From assembly GCF_021887715.1 (NCBI RefSeq), contig NZ_JAIQXX010000019.1, positions 1 to 52,006 on the forward strand: a stretch of 52,006 bases of DNA, given 5' to 3'. Shown piece by piece: positions 51,855-52,006 of this stretch (within the stretch, counting starts at the first letter, position 1; every line of letters begins with the position of its first letter). Below the pieces are notes generated by a model. It was not told where the DNA came from and did not search any database. It was given only the letters and a program-made list of their open reading frames with translations. Both the position numbers and the translations under genes were made by a program. Source of the stretch: Winogradskyella immobilis (lineage in GTDB: Bacteria > Bacteroidota > Bacteroidia > Flavobacteriales > Flavobacteriaceae).

Positions 51855-52006
51855 TTTTTTTGCGCTATTAATAATATAGGGAGGGAAAATAAAAAACTTG
51901 CGCAAGCTTACATGTTTAAACATTTTGTTGTCAAACTTTAAGTAAGGAGACTTCTTACATAACCTTTAATAAAGCAATTCAACTCTGTAAAACTAAAAAA
52001 AAAAAA

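Noticed and set aside
51995..52006. Run of 12 A at the window end
   Set aside because: Could be a natural homopolymer or an assembly edge; no feature can be supported.

Overview
The window is AT-rich, densely coded bacterial chromosome from a member of the Bacteroidota, most likely the family Flavobacteriaceae. The evidence is the TAnnTTTG promoter core in front of many genes, DUF4270 and GLPGLI proteins, TonB receptors with an N-terminal carboxypeptidase-like domain, the split atpD-atpC locus, the Cys-poor DksA-like gene after a long-form ileS, and TTG starts. I see no rRNA, tRNA, CRISPR array, transposase or phage gene. The left edge cuts a gene and the right edge ends in a run of A.

Layout. 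(1) 1-2166: a truncated large secreted protein with two tandem 205-residue units. (2) 2.3-13.0 kb, mostly minus strand: a dispersed biotin locus (bioB, bioA, bioD, bioF). It is interleaved with a beta-ketoacyl synthase, a flotillin/NfeD-like pair, a cupin/JmjC-type oxygenase, a DUF2007-like protein, a Coa1-family protein and two paralogous membrane proteins. Short palindromic repeats are concentrated here, and two of them lie inside the reading frames of the ketosynthase and BioF. (3) 13.0-15.4 kb: a secreted two-repeat protein, three DUF2975-type membrane proteins sharing the C-terminus ENDLTI, and a small HTH regulator, behind a promoter overlapped by a large inverted repeat. (4) 15.5-19.9 kb: an M61 peptidase lipoprotein, umuC followed by umuD (reversed from the usual order) and a GNAT acetyltransferase. 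(5) 19.95-26.6 kb: a 52-residue membrane microprotein, atpC/atpD, and a TonB receptor with an SGNH-hydrolase lipoprotein. (6) 26.8-33.5 kb: glmS, a DUF4270 lipoprotein and a half-length glycogen-synthase-like protein, divergent from panC, panD and a flippase-like protein. (7) 33.5-41.3 kb: an esterase-fold protein without its nucleophile, radA, ileS, a DksA-like protein, an adhesin-like protein and lspA. (8) 41.3-43.7 kb, minus: 5-formyl-THF cyclo-ligase, an AstE/aspartoacylase-like hydrolase and RimK. (9) 43.8-47.9 kb: uvrC and a patatin/Omp85-type protein. (10) 48-51.7 kb, minus: a TonB-type outer-membrane protein, a GLPGLI protein and a small acidic secreted peptide.

How they work together. 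BioF, BioA, BioD and BioB give the complete late biotin pathway from pimeloyl thioester to biotin. No known pimelate-forming gene (bioC, bioH, bioW, bioI, bioZ) is present, so the embedded ketosynthase is the natural candidate for an early step. panC-panD supply pantothenate. The most interesting uncharacterised units are the triple DUF2975/HTH operon with its putative operator, the biotin ketosynthase, the RimK/AstE-like pair, the GLPGLI/TonB/peptide cluster, and a modular family of repeats in which constant ends (GTCAT ... ATCT) enclose different hairpins and which has entered coding sequence.
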